A DNA stretch of 5,593 nucleotides from CAYRUZ01 sp964427895. GTDB taxonomy: Bacteria; Patescibacteriota; Gracilibacteria; Peribacterales; Peribacteraceae. Positions 4,912 through 5,593 of the stretch are shown here, in pieces. The notes below the pieces were generated by a model. The model was not told the origin of the DNA. It ran no database searches and saw only the letters and a program-made list of their open reading frames with translations. Location of the stretch: assembly GCA_964427895.1 (NCBI GenBank), contig CAYRUZ010000034.1:1-5593 (forward strand). The letters are read 5' to 3'. The position numbers and the translations under genes are program-made. The stretch's first letter is position 1. Each line of letters opens with the position of its first letter.

Positions 4912-4920
4912 CCGCGTCTC

Positions 4921-5593
4921 ATGTCCATTATCGATACCCTCAATCGCCTCCTCGGCGATACGAACAAGAAAGAACTGAAGAAGATCCTGCCGGTCGTCGG
5001 TCAGGTCCGCGCGGCGGGCAATGACCCGACGATCAAGGCGCTCACGCTCGAGACACTCCCCGCGAAAACCGAGGAGTTCAAGAAGCGCGTCGCCGAAGGC
5101 GAGTCACTCGACGACTTGCTGCCCGAAGCGTTCGCCACGCTCATCCGCGCCTGCGAGCTCCTGCAAGGCACGACGATGGAAATCGGCCGTCAGACCTTCA
5201 CGTGGGACATGATTCCCTTCGATGTGCAGATCTTGGGCGGCGCTGCCCTGCATCGCGGCTGCATCGCGGAGATGCGAACGGGAGAAGGAAAAACCCTCGT
5301 GTGCACCTTCCCGGCATATCTCAATGCCCTGTCCGGCAAAGGCGTGCACGTGGTGACGGTCAACGACTACCTCGCCCGCCGCGACGCCACGTGGATGGGC
5401 GTGCTCTACAAGGCGCTTGGCCTGAGCGTGGGCATCATCGTCCACGGCATCAATACCCCGCAGCGCCGTGAGGCCTATGCCGCCGACATCACGTACGGCA
5501 CCAATAACGAGTACGGATTCGACTATCTGCGCGACAACATGGCGTCGTCGATTGCCAACCAGGTGCAGCGCGGACTCAACTTCGCCATCGTGG
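4921..5593 (+). CDS. secA: Preprotein translocase ATPase SecA, N-terminal part (runs off right edge)
   Basis: SecA is the cytoplasmic ATPase that drives unfolded preproteins through the SecYEG channel. The window holds 224 codons from the ATG at 4921, starting MSIIDTLNRLLGDTNKKELK. Diagnostic segments are FKKRVAEGESLDDLLPEAFA (53-72), PFDVQILGG (99-107), the Walker A region IAEMRTGEGKTL (115-126), GVHVVTVNDYLARRDA (141-156) and EAYAADITYGTNNEYGFDYLRDNM (184-207). The window ends at LNFAIV, just where the DEVD Walker B should follow. Between the LLPEAFA helix and PFDVQ there is an extra segment (about 83-96, GTTMEIGRQTFTWD) relative to E. coli-type SecA, as in the 'WDMVPYDVQ' type SecAs. Whether a C-terminal SEC-C motif exists cannot be seen. 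The start fits the family N-terminus; there is no Shine-Dalgarno. It appears to be the first gene of its own transcript. Confidence 0.97.
   Translation, partial: MSIIDTLNRLLGDTNKKELKKILPVVGQVRAAGNDPTIKALTLETLPAKTEEFKKRVAEGESLDDLLPEAFATLIRACELLQGTTMEIGRQTFTWDMIPFDVQILGGAALHRGCIAEMRTGEGKTLVCTFPAYLNALSGKGVHVVTVNDYLARRDATWMGVLYKALGLSVGIIVHGINTPQRREAYAADITYGTNNEYGFDYLRDNMASSIANQVQRGLNFAIV

Larger units (their letters stand above)
4701..4920. other. Non-coding interval between tsaB and secA
   Basis: No supported gene is present. Visible elements are an imperfect dyad (CCCCTT at 4758-4763 with AAGGGG at 4776-4781, with TTTTT at 4794-4798 downstream), the perfect dyad at 4821-4840, and the -10-like box before secA. 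tsaB and secA are therefore probably transcribed separately. Confidence 0.55.

Noticed and set aside
1..5593. Alternative genetic code with TGA as glycine or tryptophan
   Set aside because: tsaB, the exported-protein gene and the 1419-1871 gene end at TGA with sensible C-termini, and no in-frame TGA interrupts a conserved protein.

Overview
The window is a GC-rich bacterial scaffold piece, probably a metagenome assembly because it contains a padded 100-N gap. All complete genes end in standard stops, and TGA is used as a stop by three of them, so the ordinary bacterial code applies. The proteins are housekeeping types: NusA, SecA, the t6A-pathway protein TsaB and a family-2 glycosyltransferase. 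The rest are small or secreted proteins I do not recognise. SecA carries the 'WDMIPFDVQ' type extension before its Walker A motif, seen in Bacteroidetes-like and some candidate-phylum SecAs. Together with the absence of rimP directly before nusA, this is compatible with a Patescibacteria/CPR-type lineage, but that is a low-confidence inference.

Layout. (1) 1-740, minus: the N-terminal 246 codons of nusA, reading out of the left edge. (2) 741-911: divergent intergenic region. It holds a plausible minus-strand nusA promoter and, inside the nusA leader, a terminator-like hairpin plus U-tract. (3) 912-1343, plus: a small protein with a C-terminal SEC-C zinc motif. (4) 1419-1871, plus: a 150-residue helical, acidic hypothetical protein. 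(5) 1829-2713, minus: a GT2 glycosyltransferase whose 3' end overlaps the preceding gene tail-to-tail by 43 bp. (6) 2714-2838: back-to-back divergent promoters. (7) 2839-3690, plus: an exported protein of unknown function with a good promoter and Shine-Dalgarno. (8) 3691-3939: non-coding, with a perfect 10-bp GC hairpin followed by an AT-rich stretch. (9) 3940-4700, plus: tsaB, interrupted on paper by 100 N. Identical 55-nt flanks show that the gap is very probably an assembly artefact; collapsing it gives one uninterrupted 201-residue TsaB. (10) 4701-4920: non-coding. (11) 4921-5593, plus: the N-terminal 224 codons of secA, running off the right edge.

The genes do not form one operon. Each seems to have its own start signal, and orientation switches several times. 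Several starts have no Shine-Dalgarno and instead have a -10-like box, often GCTA(T/C)(A/G)CT, 6-9 nt before the start codon, which suggests leaderless mRNAs. The exported-protein gene is the clear exception, with a 5' leader and Shine-Dalgarno. The most interesting signals are the candidate termination/attenuation hairpin in the leader of the gene for the termination factor NusA, the recurrent leaderless start architecture, and the false gap in tsaB.
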